From contig NZ_JAHLEF010000026.1 of assembly GCF_018861755.1 (NCBI RefSeq), positions 1 through 64,000 on the forward strand: DNA of 64,000 nt, written 5' to 3'. A program made the translations under genes and the position numbers. Shown piece by piece: positions 48,679 to 57,698 of the stretch. Source of the stretch: Clostridium sp. CF012. Its GTDB lineage: Bacteria > Bacillota > Clostridia > Clostridiales > Clostridiaceae. Every line of letters starts with the position of its first letter. Position 1 is the stretch's first letter. The notes beneath the pieces are model-generated. The model searched no databases. It had not been told where the DNA came from and saw only the letters and a list, made by a program, of their open reading frames with translations.

Positions 48679-48714
48679 AATAAAACCCCTAATATTCTCT
48701 TCATAATACAACTC

Positions 48715-49560
48715 CTAATATTTTATTTCTCTAGGATCTTTTGGCACCACAATAAAAACCTCTTCAATCTTTGTAAAGTCAACATATGGCTCTATTATAG
48801 CGCTTTTCATTACTTTACCTTTATCCGAGTATACACTTAGAACATTTCCTATTCTAATTCCAGCTGGATATATGCCGCCAAGACCCGAGGTCAATATTTC
48901 ATCGCCTTTTTTTATAGCTGAATCTAAAGACAGACGCTCTATTTGTGCAAGCATTTTATTATTTTCATCTTTATATCCTTTTACCATACCGTTATTATCT
49001 CCTGTTCTTTCAACACGACCCGCTACTGCAATGTTTTCATTAGATAAACATTGTACTATAGACCAATTGCTACCTACCGAGGTAACCTGCCCTACGAGCC
49101 CTTCTCCAGTCATAGCTATCATTCTTTTTTTTATACCTTTATTTTCACCCTTATTTATATAAAATCCATCTGAAAAACTATTCCCACTTAATCCAACTAT
49201 ATTAGCACCAATATAATTGTACTCAGCTCTTTGGTCTGTAAACTTAAGCACGCTTTTTAATCTTTCATTTTCTTTTATTGCTGCAGTATATTCTAATGAC
49301 CTTATTTTGAACTCGCTGTTCGCTTTTTTTAGCTGTTCATTTTCTTTTTTAACATCTGAGAAATTTGTTATAAATTTAAAAGAATCTCTTACCTTATAAA
49401 ATCCACCATAAAATAAACCCTGCACTGAGTTTATAGTTACCCCCACACCGTTTTCCACGAAAGACATTTTTCCTCTATTTGAGCTATACCCAATTATTGA
49501 TAAAAATGTAACTGACAGTATTATAATAACTACTGCCAGTTTATTTTTTAAAAATCTCAT
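48715..49560 (-). CDS. mreC: Rod shape-determining protein MreC
   Basis: Periplasm-side scaffold of the elongasome. 281 residues: one N-terminal membrane helix, a coiled coil (DVKKENEQLKKANSEFKIR), and beta domains containing GEGLVGQVTSVGSNWSIVQ. It starts right at the mreB stop, indicating coupled translation. Confidence 0.94.
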   Translation of the reverse strand: MRFLKNKLAVVIIILSVTFLSIIGYSSNRGKMSFVENGVGVTINSVQGLFYGGFYKVRDSFKFITNFSDVKKENEQLKKANSEFKIRSLEYTAAIKENERLKSVLKFTDQRAEYNYIGANIVGLSGNSFSDGFYINKGENKGIKKRMIAMTGEGLVGQVTSVGSNWSIVQCLSNENIAVAGRVERTGDNNGMVKGYKDENNKMLAQIERLSLDSAIKKGDEILTSGLGGIYPAGIRIGNVLSVYSDKGKVMKSAIIEPYVDFTKIEEVFIVVPKDPREIKY

Positions 49561-50568
49561 CTATCTTCTTTTACTCATAACGTCTATATTAACGAGAGCT
49601 TTTCCTGCTCCTATAGCCACACAATCAAGTGGGTTTTCAGCTATGTGCACAGGCATATGTGTTTCGCGGTTTATAAGTGTATCTATTCCCTTGAGCAGTG
49701 CGCCGCCTCCAGTTAACATGATTCCTTTTTCCATTATATCGGATGCAAGCTCTGGTGGGGTTTTCTCGAGAGTTGTTATTATTGCCTCAATTATTGCTTG
49801 AACTGGTTCACTGAGCGCTTCTCTTACTTCTTTTTGTGTTACCTCGATAACTTTCGGAAGTCCTGATATTAAATCTCTTCCTACTATCGGCATACTCATA
49901 TCATCATCCTCTAATACAAAGGCTGATCCAAGCTCAATTTTAATGTTTTCTGCAGTTCTCTCACCTATCATGAGACTGTACTGTTTCTTAATAAATGCTA
50001 TTATTGATTGGTCCAACTTATCCCCTGCTACTCTTAGAGACTTGCTTGTTACAATTCCACCCAGTGAAATTATTGCAACTTCTGTAGTTCCGCCTCCAAT
50101 ATCCACTATCATACTTCCAGTGGGTTCATTAACAGGAAGTCCAGCTCCAATAGCTGCTGCCATTGGCTCTTCCATTAAATAAGCCTCTCTTGCACCTGCT
50201 CTTTTAGTTGCTTCTTCTATTGCTCTCTTTTCAACTTCAGTTACGCCTGACGGAAATCCAACAACAATTCTTGGGCTTGTGAAGCCTTTTGAACTAACTT
50301 TATTTATAAAGTGTCTAAGCATTTTTTCAGTAATATCAAAATCTGCAATTACTCCGTCTTGCATAGGGCGAATAGCAACTATGTTACCAGGTGTTCTACC
50401 TATCATCTGCTTCGCTTCTTCACCAACAGCTAGTACCTTATTAGTATTTATATTTATAGCTACAACAGAAGGTTCTCTTAGAACAATTCCTTTCCCCTTC
50501 AAGTAAATTAATGTATTTGCTGTTCCTAAATCTATTCCCATATCACGAGACGTTCCAAATATTCCCAT
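49561..50568 (-). CDS. mreB: Rod shape-determining protein MreB
   Basis: Actin-like filament protein that guides side-wall synthesis. 335 residues with the phosphate-1 loop [19 protein letters not shown], phosphate-2 [19 protein letters not shown] and adenosine-binding [11 protein letters not shown] motifs. AGGAGAA precedes the ATG. First gene of mreBCD. Confidence 0.97.
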   Translation of the reverse strand: MGIFGTSRDMGIDLGTANTLIYLKGKGIVLREPSVVAININTNKVLAVGEEAKQMIGRTPGNIVAIRPMQDGVIADFDITEKMLRHFINKVSSKGFTSPRIVVGFPSGVTEVEKRAIEEATKRAGAREAYLMEEPMAAAIGAGLPVNEPTGSMIVDIGGGTTEVAIISLGGIVTSKSLRVAGDKLDQSIIAFIKKQYSLMIGERTAENIKIELGSAFVLEDDDMSMPIVGRDLISGLPKVIEVTQKEVREALSEPVQAIIEAIITTLEKTPPELASDIMEKGIMLTGGGALLKGIDTLINRETHMPVHIAENPLDCVAIGAGKALVNIDVMSKRR

Positions 50569-50588
50569 TATAATTTCTCCTTTCGTAT

Positions 50589-51275
50589 CTAAAGCATTCC
50601 CTTTTCTTTTAAACTTGTATAAGTTCCATTACCAATAATTATATGGTCAAGCAATTCTATCCCTAGTAATTTACCACATTCTTTTAACCTTGTAGTAATG
50701 CTTATATCTTCCTTGCTAGGAGTTGGATCTCCTGAAGGATGATTGTGACAAATAACCACTGAAGCACTACAGTTTTTAATAGCTTCGTAAAAAACTTCTC
50801 TTGGATGAACAATTGAAGTATTTAAATTACCAATTGAGATATCTTTTATGCTTATAATTACATTTTTTGTATTTAACATGATTAATTTAAGATATTCTTT
50901 TTTTAAGTATCTCATTTCCTCCATAAGATACTGCGCAACATCTTTTGGCGTGGTAATTTTATACTCTTCTCCAGATTTAAAACTTCTAAATCTTTTTGAA
51001 ATCTCTGTAAGGGCCAAGAGTTGTGTTGCTTTAGCATTCCCAATACCTTTTAAATTCATAAATTCTTCTGCACTTGAACTTAAAAGTCCATTTAGTCCGC
51101 CACACTCAGAAATAATCCTACCACAAAGACTTATAATATTTTCGTTTTTCGATCCTATTCTAAGTATTATAGCTAGTAGTTCACTATTTGAAAGTGTATC
51201 CGCACCGTATCTTAATAATTTTTCCCTTGGTCTTTCATTTTGAGGCAAATCCATGATTTTGCACGTCATACCCAT
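50589..51275 (-). CDS. radC: RadC-family JAMM/MPN+ domain protein
   Basis: 228 residues: an N-terminal helix-hairpin-helix-like region ([15 protein letters not shown]) and a C-terminal JAMM domain with [14 protein letters not shown] (zinc ligands H, H, D). The DNA-repair role suggested by the name is not established. It is 21 nt upstream of mreB and downstream of maf, as in B. subtilis. Confidence 0.93.
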   Translation of the reverse strand: MGMTCKIMDLPQNERPREKLLRYGADTLSNSELLAIILRIGSKNENIISLCGRIISECGGLNGLLSSSAEEFMNLKGIGNAKATQLLALTEISKRFRSFKSGEEYKITTPKDVAQYLMEEMRYLKKEYLKLIMLNTKNVIISIKDISIGNLNTSIVHPREVFYEAIKNCSASVVICHNHPSGDPTPSKEDISITTRLKECGKLLGIELLDHIIIGNGTYTSLKEKGML

Positions 51276-51287
51276 AAAACAACTCCT

Positions 51288-51863
51288 TTATAGATTGACC
51301 CCCATTTCCCTTAACATAAAATATAATTTGTTTACTGGTAGCCCCACCACACTATAGTAGCAACCCTTTAATTGTTCAACAAATAAAGATGCTGCTCCTT
51401 GTATTCCATAAGCTCCAGCTTTATCAAGAGGATCTCCTGTCTCAATATACTTGTTTATTTCGACCTCGGAGAGTTTTGAAAATTTTACTTCTGTACAAAC
51501 AAATTCAGTACTAATTTTTTGGGTTTCTGTGTTTATTACTGCAATTCCTGTATATACTTCATGCGTATTGCCACTTAACTCACTAAGCATTTGAAAAGCT
51601 TCCTCACTATCTTTAGGTTTTCCAAGAACCTTGCCTTTAAAATAAACAATAGTATCACAACCTATTATAGCAGCTGGTTTTTTCACACTGCTACAAATAT
51701 CCATAGCCTTTCCTCTTGCTAAGTGCATAACGTAGTCCCCACAATCCCCAGAAAATGGTATGTCGCTTTCTTTAAAATCACTTACCTTTATCTTAAAATT
51801 ACTAGTTATTTTTTTTAAAAGTTCCGCTCTTCGCACCGAAGCAGAAGCTAAAATAATATCCAC
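51288..51863 (-). CDS. maf: Maf-type nucleoside triphosphate pyrophosphatase
   Basis: Hydrolyses non-standard nucleotides (dTTP/UTP type in Firmicutes). 191 residues with the start IILASASVRRAELL, CDTIVYFKGKVLGKP, and DKAGAYGIQGAASLFVE. GTG start behind TAGGAG. Same transcript as radC and DUF4321. Confidence 0.95.
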   Translation of the reverse strand: MDIILASASVRRAELLKKITSNFKIKVSDFKESDIPFSGDCGDYVMHLARGKAMDICSSVKKPAAIIGCDTIVYFKGKVLGKPKDSEEAFQMLSELSGNTHEVYTGIAVINTETQKISTEFVCTEVKFSKLSEVEINKYIETGDPLDKAGAYGIQGAASLFVEQLKGCYYSVVGLPVNKLYFMLREMGVNL

Positions 51864-51873
51864 TACATCACTC

Positions 51874-52134
51874 CTAATATTTTCTATATAATATTATTGC
51901 CAAAACTATGCCTATTATAGACATAATATTAATATTAAAATTTATACCGAAAGTTATGGCTACTACTTTCAGATCTATAAGCATAGGATTACTCATGCCT
52001 ATGGTGTATGTACTCTTCAAAAATTTCAGTGCACTTATATTATTTCCTAATAACTCACCTATTAAACTTCCAGAAATAGCTCCTATAAGTATAAAAAAAA
52101 CAAAATACGAATTTCTCTTTTCTGCACTTTTCAA
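51874..52134 (-). CDS. DUF4321 small membrane protein
   Basis: 86 residues with two or three membrane helices (VFFILIGAISGSLIGELLGN at the start and IMSIIGIVLAIILY at the end). TTG start behind GGGGG. Matches the DUF4321 pattern commonly found beside maf. Function unknown. Confidence 0.8.
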   Translation of the reverse strand: MKSAEKRNSYFVFFILIGAISGSLIGELLGNNISALKFLKSTYTIGMSNPMLIDLKVVAITFGINFNINIMSIIGIVLAIILYRKY

Positions 52135-52276
52135 ATTATAACCCCCACTTTACTTATATATCTTATACATTTTAACATTTAATAAATTCATTAACAAGTC
52201 TATAAAGTATTATTCAAGAAATGTTTATAATTGCAGTTCATTGAGTTATCGTTGCAATGACTATAAATTAAAATAA

Positions 52277-52314
52277 AAAAATACAAGTAGACTATAAAGG
52301 TCTATTTGTATTTT
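52277..52314 (-). terminator. Terminator after the SPOR-domain gene
   Basis: AAAATACAAATAGAC, loop, GTCTACTTGTATTTTTTT on the minus strand. Confidence 0.85.
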
Positions 52315-52393
52315 CTATGTTTTATCTTATTTTACATCATATTTCACGAAGATTCTTTACAATTTGTTTACAAAATATAAGAAATGTGTAGAG

Positions 52394-53119
52394 CTATACC
52401 TTTGACAATTTTTTTATAAATTTATAGATATATATATACCCTTCCTCTGTTTTTTCCTTTTTAATCTCCGTGGGCATTGCAGTTAAATAAGTTTTTATTT
52501 CAGTCATGGTTGCATAACTTGCACTTTTTTCCTCTGCCCCTTTTAAAGTTCCTAGCCACTTTTTCAATTCCACAGTTTGAACTGCACTAGTAGCTTTTTC
52601 CGAAAGTTTATTTAATATTTTAAGGTCTGCATTTATCATTTCATTAATTTGTGAACTGGTGACATCACTGCCAATCACTTGAAAATTAATTTTAGAATAT
52701 TCTATTTTATTTGCTTGTAGCTGTTTAGTTATAATATCAATACCCTCCTTTGGATAAATACCAAACATAACTCTATTGCTTGTACCTTCTTCAATAATAA
52801 AGGGTGTACCATATGTCACTAAACTATTTTTCAAAACCAAAGCGTTTGCCTTGTTGCTAAAAACACCACATTGTATTGCTACATAGTAATTAATAATCCC
52901 TTCAGAAGTTACTTTAGAAGGATCTTTATTTGTTATGTTCTCCTTTTCCAAACCTATTTTAGTAGTTTTATCCTCTGTAGCGGGCTTTGTATTATACTTA
53001 GGTAATAGTTTGGAAAATATAGTCCCCAGTGCAATTGCTGCTATTATAATTAATATAAAAACAAGCATAAAGTTATTTTTTTTTCTTGGCGGTTTATAAT
53101 TATATCTAGTATATTTCAC
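52394..53119 (-). CDS. SPOR-domain membrane protein
   Basis: About 241 residues. The N-terminus is basic, then a membrane helix (MLVFILIIIAAIALGTIF) and a SPOR-like region (about 75-155, YYVAIQCGVFSNKANA and EEGTSNRVMFGIYP), a fold that binds glycan strands lacking stem peptides at the septum. The C-terminal 80 residues are helical. I place the start at GTG 53119, as GGGAG lies 8 nt before it. Likely involved in division or spore cell wall work. Confidence 0.75.
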   Translation of the reverse strand: MKYTRYNYKPPRKKNNFMLVFILIIIAAIALGTIFSKLLPKYNTKPATEDKTTKIGLEKENITNKDPSKVTSEGIINYYVAIQCGVFSNKANALVLKNSLVTYGTPFIIEEGTSNRVMFGIYPKEGIDIITKQLQANKIEYSKINFQVIGSDVTSSQINEMINADLKILNKLSEKATSAVQTVELKKWLGTLKGAEEKSASYATMTEIKTYLTAMPTEIKKEKTEEGYIYIYKFIKKLSKV

Positions 53120-53256
53120 TCTAACATCTCCCAACTTAATTAATCCTTATTTAAAATATTATTATCTAAAAACTAAATTTAGAATAAAAAAAAGAAAATA
53201 TATTAGGCATATATAAATAAAAAAAATCCGACAATTACCGTCGGATTTTATTACAT

Positions 53257-53877
53257 CTAATTAAGTATTCTTCTTGCACCAGCATATCTAGAAGTGTAAT
53301 AGCTTTGACTTAAATTACTCACTGTAACTTTTCTACTTCCTGAGGAGGCATGTATAAATTCTCCATCCCCTACATAAATGCCAACGTGTGATACTGGTCC
53401 ATCTGTATTAAAGAAAATTAAATCACCTTGTTTTAGATCAGCTCTAGATACTGAATTTCCCTCACCTATTTGAGAACCTGTATAATGTGGTAAATCTACT
53501 CCAAAAGCGTTATAAACATACTTTGTAAAGCCTGAACAATCAAAGGATTTAGGTCCCGTAGCTCCCCACACATATGGTTTTCCAATAAAATCATAGGCAT
53601 AAGAAATTAAATCGCTTTCGCTTCCTGCTACTAATGACTTCGTTGAAGTTTCACCTCTTGATAGTCTTTTTTGCACTTCTTTTTTCTTTTTTTCCACACT
53701 CCTATCTGGAACTTTAATAACATTATCTGTTTTGAAAGTTGCAGAGCGAAGAATTACTTGTGTTGGCCCTTTAATTACAACATCGGCCTTCACCATTTGT
53801 GTTTTCGTACTCGTAAAAAGACCAATGAATAATACAAAAATAGCCATCTTAACTAAGTTATATTTTAAAATGTTCAT
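53257..53877 (-). CDS. NlpC/P60 cell-wall endopeptidase
   Basis: Secreted peptidoglycan hydrolase. 206 residues: signal peptide (residues 1-31), a linker, then the NlpC/P60 domain with catalytic C114 (FDCSGF), H164 (VSHVGIY) and H176 (EFIHASS). GGAGGG precedes the ATG. It is preceded by a c-di-AMP riboswitch and a consensus promoter, so it is expected to be shut off when c-di-AMP is high. No cell-wall-binding repeats are seen. Confidence 0.95.
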   Translation of the reverse strand: MNILKYNLVKMAIFVLFIGLFTSTKTQMVKADVVIKGPTQVILRSATFKTDNVIKVPDRSVEKKKKEVQKRLSRGETSTKSLVAGSESDLISYAYDFIGKPYVWGATGPKSFDCSGFTKYVYNAFGVDLPHYTGSQIGEGNSVSRADLKQGDLIFFNTDGPVSHVGIYVGDGEFIHASSGSRKVTVSNLSQSYYTSRYAGARRILN

Positions 53878-53887
53878 CTGATACCCT

Positions 53888-54018
53888 CCTAAAGCTTCCG
53901 AAGTTAGCTGACGGGTTCGGGATGAAGGCTCCCTACTAGTAAATAATTACCATTTTCTAGATTAACCCCATATTTCTTGGTTCCTCCGTACCTATACATA
54001 AATAGGACTCAGCTTCAT
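53888..54018 (-). promoter_or_regulatory. c-di-AMP riboswitch (ydaO/yuaA class)
   Basis: The minus-strand leader of the NlpC/P60 gene has the family hallmarks in order: GGUACGGAGGAACCAA, AUGGGGUUAAUC, then AGGGAG...CCCGAACCCGUCAGCUAAC followed by UUCGGAAGC. This class binds c-di-AMP and commonly controls cell-wall hydrolases. It lies between the promoter at 54021-54049 and the ribosome binding site of the hydrolase. Bases and order match well; ends are approximate. Confidence 0.92.
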
Positions 54019-54020
54019 TT

Positions 54021-54049
54021 ATTATAAATAATTTCCATAGAGGTGTCAA
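54021..54049 (-). promoter_or_regulatory. Consensus sigma-A promoter of the riboswitch-NlpC transcript
   Basis: On the minus strand, perfect TTGACA (54044-54049), 17-bp spacer, perfect TATAAT (54021-54026). It begins the riboswitch leader. Confidence 0.93.
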
Positions 54050-54222
54050 TAATTTTAATGCCCTCTCAAAAGGACCTCTCTCAAATCCCACCACAATCTA
54101 CTTTTACACTACTATCTAAGCAGTCACACTATTTAGAATAAGTATCCCTTCCTTCTAAAAGCGCTAATTAAACCAATTTTATATGCAGATTATTTCTGGT
54201 GTCTTATTAATATATGTAAGCC

Positions 54223-54753
54223 TTATTTGATTTTATTCATATTGAGTTCTTTCTTTAGGATTAAAATGTTCTTGCCTTGGCTATTTATTTCTAAAAAATT
54301 ACTTGTTACTCTACTTATTTCAAAATTATTATTTTTCCATAATTCCAGCATACTATAATTATCCTCTGAAACAAAAGTATAAAAATTACGTATTCCATAA
54401 TTTTTATAAAAATGATTTAAAAATTCATCAAGAATTCTGGTGGATATATCCACATCATATAATTGAAATTCTATTAAATAACACATAATCCACACTTCAT
54501 TTGGATTTTTAAATTCTATTCTACCTTTAATAATTCCTATAAGTTCACTTCCTCGCAAAACTTTAAGAAAGTACTCTCCCTCACTTACATAATACTCTAG
54601 GTATCTTTCGTAAAATTCCTTAATACCGTAATCCTGAGCAGCATCTATATTAAACACTTGTTGGTTGTTAATCCACTTTTCTATTTTAATAATATCTTCT
54701 TTTTCTACACTCATGATGCTAACATCATCAAATACAATTTCTATATTAAACAT
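54223..54753 (-). CDS. GNAT-like N-acetyltransferase (tentative)
   Basis: 176 residues. A central segment (FLKVLRGSELIGIIKGRIEF) and the C-terminal RNFYTFVSEDNYSMLELWKNNNFE region resemble GNAT acetyltransferase strands and the acetyl-CoA end of the fold, though the R/Q-x-x-G-x-G/A motif is not clear. GAGGTG precedes the ATG. It stands alone, with a triple 20-bp repeat just upstream. Function unclear. Confidence 0.6.
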   Translation of the reverse strand: MFNIEIVFDDVSIMSVEKEDIIKIEKWINNQQVFNIDAAQDYGIKEFYERYLEYYVSEGEYFLKVLRGSELIGIIKGRIEFKNPNEVWIMCYLIEFQLYDVDISTRILDEFLNHFYKNYGIRNFYTFVSEDNYSMLELWKNNNFEISRVTSNFLEINSQGKNILILKKELNMNKIK

Positions 54754-54840
54754 ATTTACACCTCTTGGATAATTAAATTCTACGTTAATAATTAATTCTA
54801 CATTACCTTTAGATTTCCTTCAACAAAAAAAGTATATATT

Positions 54841-54900
54841 ATTAATCATTTAAAAATGCTATTAATCATTTAAAAATGCTATTAAGCATTTAAAAATTCC
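54841..54900. repeat. Three tandem 20-bp repeats
   Basis: ATTAATCATTTAAAAATGCT at 54841-54860 and 54861-54880, and a slightly changed third copy at 54881-54900. The copies touch, with no spacers. They lie about 90 nt upstream of the GNAT-like gene start. Confidence 0.9.
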
Positions 54901-54908
54901 ATATAAAT

Positions 54909-54943
54909 TTTATAACCCTATAAGTTTTTATAGGGTTATAAAA
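54909..54943 (-). terminator. Terminator after the MNPN-repeat gene
   Basis: TTTATAACCCTATA, loop, TATAGGGTTATAAA; located just downstream of the repeat-protein gene. Confidence 0.8.
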
Positions 54944-54988
54944 TAAAGAATTATTTTATTGTGCTTTATGTTGAACTTAAGACTATTT

Positions 54989-55663
54989 TTATTCCTCACT
55001 ATACATAAGTGTCAGTTTAACAATTCTTCTAATTATATTTCTTGCCTCAGCATAAGGCATACCACAACTAGTCAAAAGCCTAAATATTCCAGGGTTATAC
55101 CTTTCGATCCTTCTTACAATGGAATCAACATCATTGTATTTAGGATTAAATTTATTTGGATTATTATGACCATCTTTAAAGGGCTCTGTATTTCCATACT
55201 TATCTAATTGTCTTAACCTTTCATTCTCATCATCCCCGTACTCTTTCATTGATGCATCACCATACATCATAGCCATTGAATTAAACCCATCCATGTACAT
55301 GTCTTCATTAAATTGATTCATTCCCATATTTGGATTCATGTTCATATTTGGATTCATGCTCATATTTGCATTCATACTCATATTTGGATTCATACTCATA
55401 TTTGGATTCATACTCACATTTGGATTCATACTCACATTTGGATTCATACTCACATTTGGATTCATACTCATATTCGACTTCATTCCCATCCATGGATTCG
55501 ATTCCATATTTGGATTTACATCCTGCATGTATCCCATTGGCGTACCCATACTTGGTATGGAGTTCATTTTCCCATATCCATACATCATAGGTTCAAATGG
55601 AATCATTTCATATTCTTCATTTATGTCTATATCTTCAAAGTTTCTGTCTTCTAGATTCATCAT
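54989..55663 (-). CDS. Protein with MNPN hexapeptide repeats, function unknown
   Basis: 224 residues. The acidic N-terminus (residues 1-60) leads into a block of about eight hexapeptide repeats, MNPNVS or MNPNMS with variants, made of near-identical 18-nt units (about 55320-55480). The C-terminal 60 residues are a separate folded-looking part (GIFRLLTSCGMPYAEARNII). Methionine- and asparagine-rich repeats suggest a structural, coat-like role, but no family is recognised. GGGAGGG precedes the ATG. Confidence 0.7.
   Translation of the reverse strand: MMNLEDRNFEDIDINEEYEMIPFEPMMYGYGKMNSIPSMGTPMGYMQDVNPNMESNPWMGMKSNMSMNPNVSMNPNVSMNPNVSMNPNMSMNPNMSMNANMSMNPNMNMNPNMGMNQFNEDMYMDGFNSMAMMYGDASMKEYGDDENERLRQLDKYGNTEPFKDGHNNPNKFNPKYNDVDSIVRRIERYNPGIFRLLTSCGMPYAEARNIIRRIVKLTLMYSEE
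55320..55480 (-). repeat. 18-bp coding minisatellite
   Basis: Tandem 18-bp units in the MNPN-repeat gene, several identical in DNA, so copy number could vary by slippage without changing the frame. Confidence 0.85.
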
Positions 55664-55748
55664 TGCCCTCCCTATCTTCCAAATTACTAATACATTAACA
55701 ATTTATGCTATAGGAAGTGTTTTGATACTAACTAAATTAAAAAAAATG

Positions 55749-55938
55749 AGAAAGGGTATATTACTACAAATGCATTTCACTTCGCCAAGTAATACTAAAC
55801 AAATTTTATTGAAAGATACTAAAAAGTACAAACTCGCTAAATCGCTCAAACATGTACTTTTCTTAACGTATCTTTCATAAAATTAGTTAAGTATTACTAA
55901 GGCTTGTTCAAATGCATTTTACGTAATATACCCTTTCT
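55749..55938. repeat. 190-nt imperfect palindrome
   Basis: The outermost arms are the perfect 16-mers AGAAAGGGTATATTAC (55749-55764) and its complement (55923-55938). Further inside there are matching AAATGCATTT, AGTAATACT, AATTTTAT, GAAAGATAC and AAAAGTACA blocks, with a roughly 22-nt loop around 55830-55850. It could fold into one long hairpin. It carries no open reading frame. It could be a MITE-like element or a structured RNA. Confidence 0.85.
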
Positions 55939-55960
55939 TTAAAGTAATAAATGGATTTAG

Positions 55961-56004
55961 CAAAGAAATAAAGAGGATATAATTAAGTCCTCTTTATTTC
56001 TTTG
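55961..56004 (-). terminator. 17-bp perfect hairpin after the 42-residue gene
   Basis: CAAAGAAATAAAGAGGA, 10-nt loop, TCCTCTTTATTTCTTTG. It follows the small minus-strand gene, so probably terminates it; the tail is not U-rich, so this is a tentative terminator. Confidence 0.6.
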
Positions 56005-56020
56005 ATATTTATAACACTTA

Positions 56021-56149
56021 TTACTTTAATCCTCTTACAGGTTTACTCATATTAGCATCACCGTTCATGGTAACAGGATTATTTTCTTTATTTTCCTTTT
56101 CATAGGATTTCTTATGTTTTATATCACTACTTTGATTTTTGTTTTTCAT
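56021..56149 (-). CDS. Small 42-residue protein, unknown
   Basis: Starts MKNKNQSSDIKHKKSYEKEN and ends with MNGDANMSKPVRGLK; lysine- and asparagine-rich and hydrophilic. AGAGGTG precedes the ATG and a strong hairpin follows the stop. It is too short for function calls; similar tiny hydrophilic proteins in clostridia are often sporulation-linked, which is only a guess. Confidence 0.6.
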   Translation of the reverse strand: MKNKNQSSDIKHKKSYEKENKENNPVTMNGDANMSKPVRGLK

Positions 56150-56257
56150 AAATAACACCTCTTTCAGATGTTAGTTTTTCCATATTTCTTTTAAAAATTC
56201 ATCTTTAACGAATTTTGCTTTGTATTCTTTATTTTCTTCTTTTTTTAGGAAAACAAA

Positions 56258-56299
56258 GAGACTGAATTCTTATGACAAAAGTCACAATAATTCAGTCTC
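56258..56299 (-). terminator. Terminator after tRNA-Leu(TAA)
   Basis: GAGACTGAATT, loop of about 20 nt, AATTCAGTCTC, then TTTGTTTT on the minus strand. Confidence 0.75.
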
Positions 56300-56313
56300 C
56301 AAGTCTAATTTTT

Positions 56314-56395
56314 TGGTGCGAAAGACGGGACTTGAACCCGTACGGTCTCCCACACGTCCCTTAAACGTGCGCGTCTGCCATTCCGCCACTCTCGC
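56314..56395 (-). tRNA. tRNA-Leu (anticodon TAA)
   Basis: 82 nt with a long variable arm. The anticodon arm is CACGTTTAAGGGACGTG, reading UUA. The acceptor GCGAGAG pairs with the 3' end CUUUCGC-type, with CCA encoded. The T loop is TTCAAGT. Confidence 0.94.
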
Positions 56396-56419
56396 AAATA
56401 TTATTTAATATAAAGGGAT

Positions 56420-56463
56420 AAATCTTGTAGTTATATGTACTTGTACTTAGAACTACAAGATTT
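56420..56463 (-). terminator. Terminator after the lytic transglycosylase gene
   Basis: AAATCTTGTAGTT, loop, AACTACAAGATTT on the minus strand. Confidence 0.75.
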
Positions 56464-56487
56464 ATTATATCAGTTTAGTTTAAATTG

Positions 56488-57072
56488 TCAATATATTATT
56501 TTTTTTGAAAGTACCTTAAATTCATCACCATATAATTTCAAATAAATATTATAATTCGTCTTTACTTTTTTTACATATTTATCTGTTTCTGCAAAAGGAA
56601 TGTTATTTAATTTTTTACCATCCGAAGAGTATCTTTTATCTTTAAGCCACTTTTGAACATTTCCTCTACCACCATTATATGCTGCTAACACCAAGTCTAT
56701 ATCTCCATTAAATTCCGTATTTAAATTATTAATATACCAACATCCCATGGCAATATTAATTTCGCTATCATATAATTTTTCTTCCTTGAAGTCTTTTAAT
56801 TCCATATTTTTAGCAATCCAAAGTCCAGTATCTGGCATTATCTGCATAAGACCATAGGCTCCTCTAGGGGACACCGCTTTTCCATTAAAATTACTTTCTG
56901 CTTTAATTACAGCTGAAACCAAACTGGGGTCTATATTATACTTTTGCGAATACTTAACTATATGATCTTCATATTTTACTTGGTAAAAACTTTTAAAAAT
57001 ACTTTTAATATTAACTAATAAAATAACCAATAAAATTAGGAGTAAAATTTTTATAATTGTTTTAAACTTCAT
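56488..57072 (-). CDS. Lytic transglycosylase (SLT family)
   Basis: Cleaves glycan strands with 1,6-anhydro ends. 194 residues: an N-terminal membrane helix (residues 6-26), then the SLT domain with the catalytic glutamate in VSAVIKAESNFNGKAVSPRGAYG and MGCWYINNL, AAYNGGRGNVQ. It overlaps the coaE stop by 4 nt (ATGA). Confidence 0.93.
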   Translation of the reverse strand: MKFKTIIKILLLILLVILLVNIKSIFKSFYQVKYEDHIVKYSQKYNIDPSLVSAVIKAESNFNGKAVSPRGAYGLMQIMPDTGLWIAKNMELKDFKEEKLYDSEINIAMGCWYINNLNTEFNGDIDLVLAAYNGGRGNVQKWLKDKRYSSDGKKLNNIPFAETDKYVKKVKTNYNIYLKLYGDEFKVLSKKIIY

Positions 57073-57677
57073 GTCTTCACATTTAACCTTTCTAATTGTG
57101 TTATAATCAAATCTAGTTGTAACTTTGTATTTTCAGCGCTTCCTCCATTATCAATAATAAAATCCGCAAACTTCTTCTTTTCATCTATTGGCATTTGAGC
57201 TCTTATTCTATCCATTGTTGCATCTATTTCTAAATCATCCCGAAGCATAATCCTTTGTATTTGAACTTCCTCTTCTACCCAAACTAATATAGTTATATCC
57301 ATACTGGTATGTAAATTGTTCTCTATCAAAGTAGGAGCATCAAGAAAGCATAATATACACTTATCTTCTTCATAGGCCTTTATTCGATGGTTTATTTCAC
57401 TTATTATAAAAGGCATCATTATACTCTCTAGCTTTTTTCTGCGAGTATCATTCTTAAATATATAGTGTCCAAACTCTTTTCTCTTAAGTTTACCTTCTTC
57501 GTCAAAAAACTCATACCCAAATTCCTCTTTAATTTGAATGAGGACCTCAGGGTTTATTATTAAAACCTCTCTAGCTATAATATCAGCATCAATAATTGGA
57601 AGGTCCTTTTCTCTTAGCATATTAGTTACTGTACTCTTTCCACTACCAATACCCCCAGTTATCCCTACCTTAAGCAT
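57069..57677 (-). CDS. coaE: Dephospho-CoA kinase
   Basis: Last step of coenzyme A synthesis. 202 residues with the P-loop GITGGIGSGKST (residues 5-16), DADIIAREV, and the LID region MLRDDLEIDATMDRIRAQMP. It has its own upstream hairpin and is coupled to the downstream lytic transglycosylase gene by overlap. Confidence 0.95.
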   Translation of the reverse strand: MLKVGITGGIGSGKSTVTNMLREKDLPIIDADIIAREVLIINPEVLIQIKEEFGYEFFDEEGKLKRKEFGHYIFKNDTRRKKLESIMMPFIISEINHRIKAYEEDKCILCFLDAPTLIENNLHTSMDITILVWVEEEVQIQRIMLRDDLEIDATMDRIRAQMPIDEKKKFADFIIDNGGSAENTKLQLDLIITQLERLNVKT

Positions 57678-57698
57678 CTTATACCCCCATTTTTTAAA

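Noticed and set aside
54841-54900. Possible CRISPR array
   Set aside because: Repeats touch each other with no spacers and no cas genes are nearby.
55313-55880. Plus-strand readings full of repeated phenylalanine, histidine or serine motifs
   Set aside because: They are the antisense of the MNPN minisatellite gene and have no ribosome binding sites.
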